From contig NZ_CP022132.1 of the NCBI RefSeq assembly GCF_002211785.1, positions 496,001-560,000 of the forward strand: a stretch of DNA of 64,000 bases, read 5' to 3'. This document shows, one piece after another, positions 62,968 through 64,000 of this stretch (positions are counted from its first letter, which is position 1; every line of letters begins with the position of its first letter). The translations under genes were made by a program, and so were the position numbers. Source of the DNA: Francisella halioticida (GTDB taxonomy: Bacteria > Pseudomonadota > Gammaproteobacteria > Francisellales > Francisellaceae). The notes below the pieces were generated by a model, which made no database searches, was not told the origin of the DNA, and saw nothing but the letters and a program-made list of their open reading frames with translations.

Positions 62968-63219
62968 TTATTTAAGCTTTTGGTTAGAGTTAGAGTTTTT
63001 AGAAAAATTTTCATCTTGGTCAATAATTCTACCTTTCTTTCGACCTCTCTTTTTAAAGAAATCAGCATTTTCTTTCATTATTTTCCTGCGTAGAATAAAT
63101 GACGATATTATTAGGAAAATTATTAAGAATACAAAGATTGGTGCAAAAATTATAAAAGAGATCACAGCAACTGCAATTAGGCTTAGTGATGTTAAAATTT
63201 GTTTCACATTGTTGTTCAT
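62968..63219 (-). CDS. Small membrane protein with basic tail
   Basis: An 83-residue protein. Two close hydrophobic segments (ILTSLSLIAVAVISFIIFA and PIFVFLIIFLIISSFIL) are followed by a strongly charged tail (KRGRKKGRIIDQDENFSK). It lies 3 bp upstream of mnmE on the same strand and is probably co-transcribed. Function unknown. Confidence 0.6.
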   Translation of the reverse strand: MNNNVKQILTSLSLIAVAVISFIIFAPIFVFLIIFLIISSFILRRKIMKENADFFKKRGRKKGRIIDQDENFSKNSNSNQKLK

Positions 63220-63348
63220 AGCTTTTCTTTATAATATTTAGCTTGTATAATGTAAGTATATCACTTTGGTGGTTATTATAAATAGGACTCTAATATGTTT
63301 GTATAATTAAATTTAAGGGTCTGGCATTCAAAACTGGAGGTTTTATAT

Positions 63349-63657
63349 ATGGATATTCAAATTACTGGTAGGCACGTGGAAGTTACTGATCCAATTAAAA
63401 GTTATGTTGGTGAAAAAATAGGAAAAGTAGAGCATTATTTCGATCATATAACATCTACGAAAGTTATTTTAGCTGTAGAAAAGGAACAGCAAGTTGCCGA
63501 AGCTATAGTAATTGTCCCTGGTAGTGAATTTGTGGCAAAAGCTGAAGGTAAAGATCTTTATGCTGCTATTGATATGCTAGAAGATAAACTAGCACGTCAG
63601 CTTAAAAAGCATAAGAATAAAATGAGATGTAATCATAGCACTGGTCATAGTGAGTAG
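63349..63657 (+). CDS. hpf: Ribosome hibernation-promoting factor, HPF/RaiA family
   Basis: A 102-residue protein with the S30AE fold: [42 protein letters not shown] and a basic end KKHKNKMRC. It is the short HPF form. It binds the ribosome A/P sites in stationary phase to form inactive 100S or 70S particles. A GGAGG site precedes it. The PtsN gene starts 35 bp later, a well-known gene order. Confidence 0.92.
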   Translation: MDIQITGRHVEVTDPIKSYVGEKIGKVEHYFDHITSTKVILAVEKEQQVAEAIVIVPGSEFVAKAEGKDLYAAIDMLEDKLARQLKKHKNKMRCNHSTGHSE

Positions 63658-63692
63658 TCCTTTCTTTTTTCAAACTTTATTTAATCTAGTTT

Positions 63693-64000
63693 ATGAATTT
63701 AAAAGCTCTTATTGATAAGAAAAACATTATATTAAACCTTAATATTGAGTCTAAAAAACGTTTAATGGAGTTTATTGCTAATAGATTAGCTGTATCTTAT
63801 CCGGAGGTTGATGAGGATTTTGTACTAAGTAATATTTATAAGAGAGAAAGAATAGGGAGTACTTATATTGGTAAGAATATTTATATTCCTCACTGTAGAG
63901 TTAAAAATCTTAATACTACTAAAATAATTATAGTAACACTTAAAAATAGTTATCATGATGATTCTATTGATGAGGATATTAAAATGGCAATAGGTGTATT
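63693..64000 (+). CDS. ptsN: Nitrogen PTS EIIA protein (partial at window end)
   Basis: The first 102 codons (MNLKALIDKKNIILNLNIES...) run off the window. The phospho-accepting histidine is probably in NIYIPHCRVKNL, in the ERIGSTYIGKNIYIPH context typical of EIIA(Ntr). It is the regulatory phosphotransferase of the nitrogen PTS. The C-terminus is not visible. Confidence 0.85.
   Translation, partial: MNLKALIDKKNIILNLNIESKKRLMEFIANRLAVSYPEVDEDFVLSNIYKRERIGSTYIGKNIYIPHCRVKNLNTTKIIIVTLKNSYHDDSIDEDIKMAIGV

Overview
The window is an AT-rich chromosomal segment that I read as Francisella (Gammaproteobacteria). The 16S, 23S and 5S genes with an Ile/Ala tRNA spacer, the aceE-aceF-lpd cluster with a three-lipoyl AceF, and the housekeeping proteins all fit that genus. 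Four insertion-sequence (IS) types, some nested or chimeric, and about a dozen broken genes point to a host-adapted lineage in active decay, such as the fish-pathogenic F. noatunensis/F. orientalis group. The species is an inference; nothing here proves it.

Layout. 0-3.2 kb: an HTH protein, a YhiN-type flavoprotein and glutamate dehydrogenase. 3.5-9.1 kb: a decay zone with a frameshifted L,D-transpeptidase, a lysA reduced to its two ends, an amino acid permease with an amber codon, an MFS transporter gutted by an IS3-family element, an intact ArsR regulator with two operator-like palindromes upstream, and a frameshifted ogt. 9.2-12 kb: a membrane protein, a GNAT enzyme, CbpA and an EamA permease. 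12.1-13.9 kb: a GH19 chitinase split by a chimeric IS with loss of its middle. 14.2-26 kb: two aromatic amino acid permeases, RNase P RNA, relA, two secreted DUF4124-like proteins (one broken), rsmJ, xerC, secB and mutS. 26.2-33.1 kb: accA, a minor-pilin cluster with two of three genes broken, murQ, and a small secreted gene with an IS near its end. 33.3-38.1 kb: an antiporter, a PAPS-reductase-like protein, trpS, a tRNA-Gly with acceptor-stem mismatches, layered IS remnants and tRNA-Arg. 38.1-47.3 kb: coaE, a MidA-type methyltransferase, the pyruvate dehydrogenase operon and epmB. 47.4-52.6 kb: a complete rrn operon with promoter, RNase III stems and terminator. 52.6-57.2 kb: an IS graveyard with two near-identical IS91-family elements, one inside an IS3-family copy and one in the last codons of a pntB relic. 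57.3-64 kb: a 2-hydroxyacid dehydrogenase, a duplicated DUF5993/DsbB cassette, a cysteine-synthase-like enzyme, mnmE, hpf and the start of ptsN.

How it fits together. Core information processing (rrn, rnpB, trpS, coaE, mutS, xerC, mnmE, rsmJ) and central carbon metabolism (PDH complex, accA, gdhA) are intact. Transport, cell-wall lysine/DAP metabolism, chitin use, alkylation repair and pilus biogenesis carry the lesions. Several IS insertions can be reconstructed exactly, because removing the element plus one copy of the target duplication restores a reading frame. The least explained intact material is the duplicated DUF5993/DsbB cassette, in which the intact small protein sits with the DsbB paralogue that lost its CPLC cysteines. 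The variable 22-bp terminal repeats of the IS91-like elements come next.
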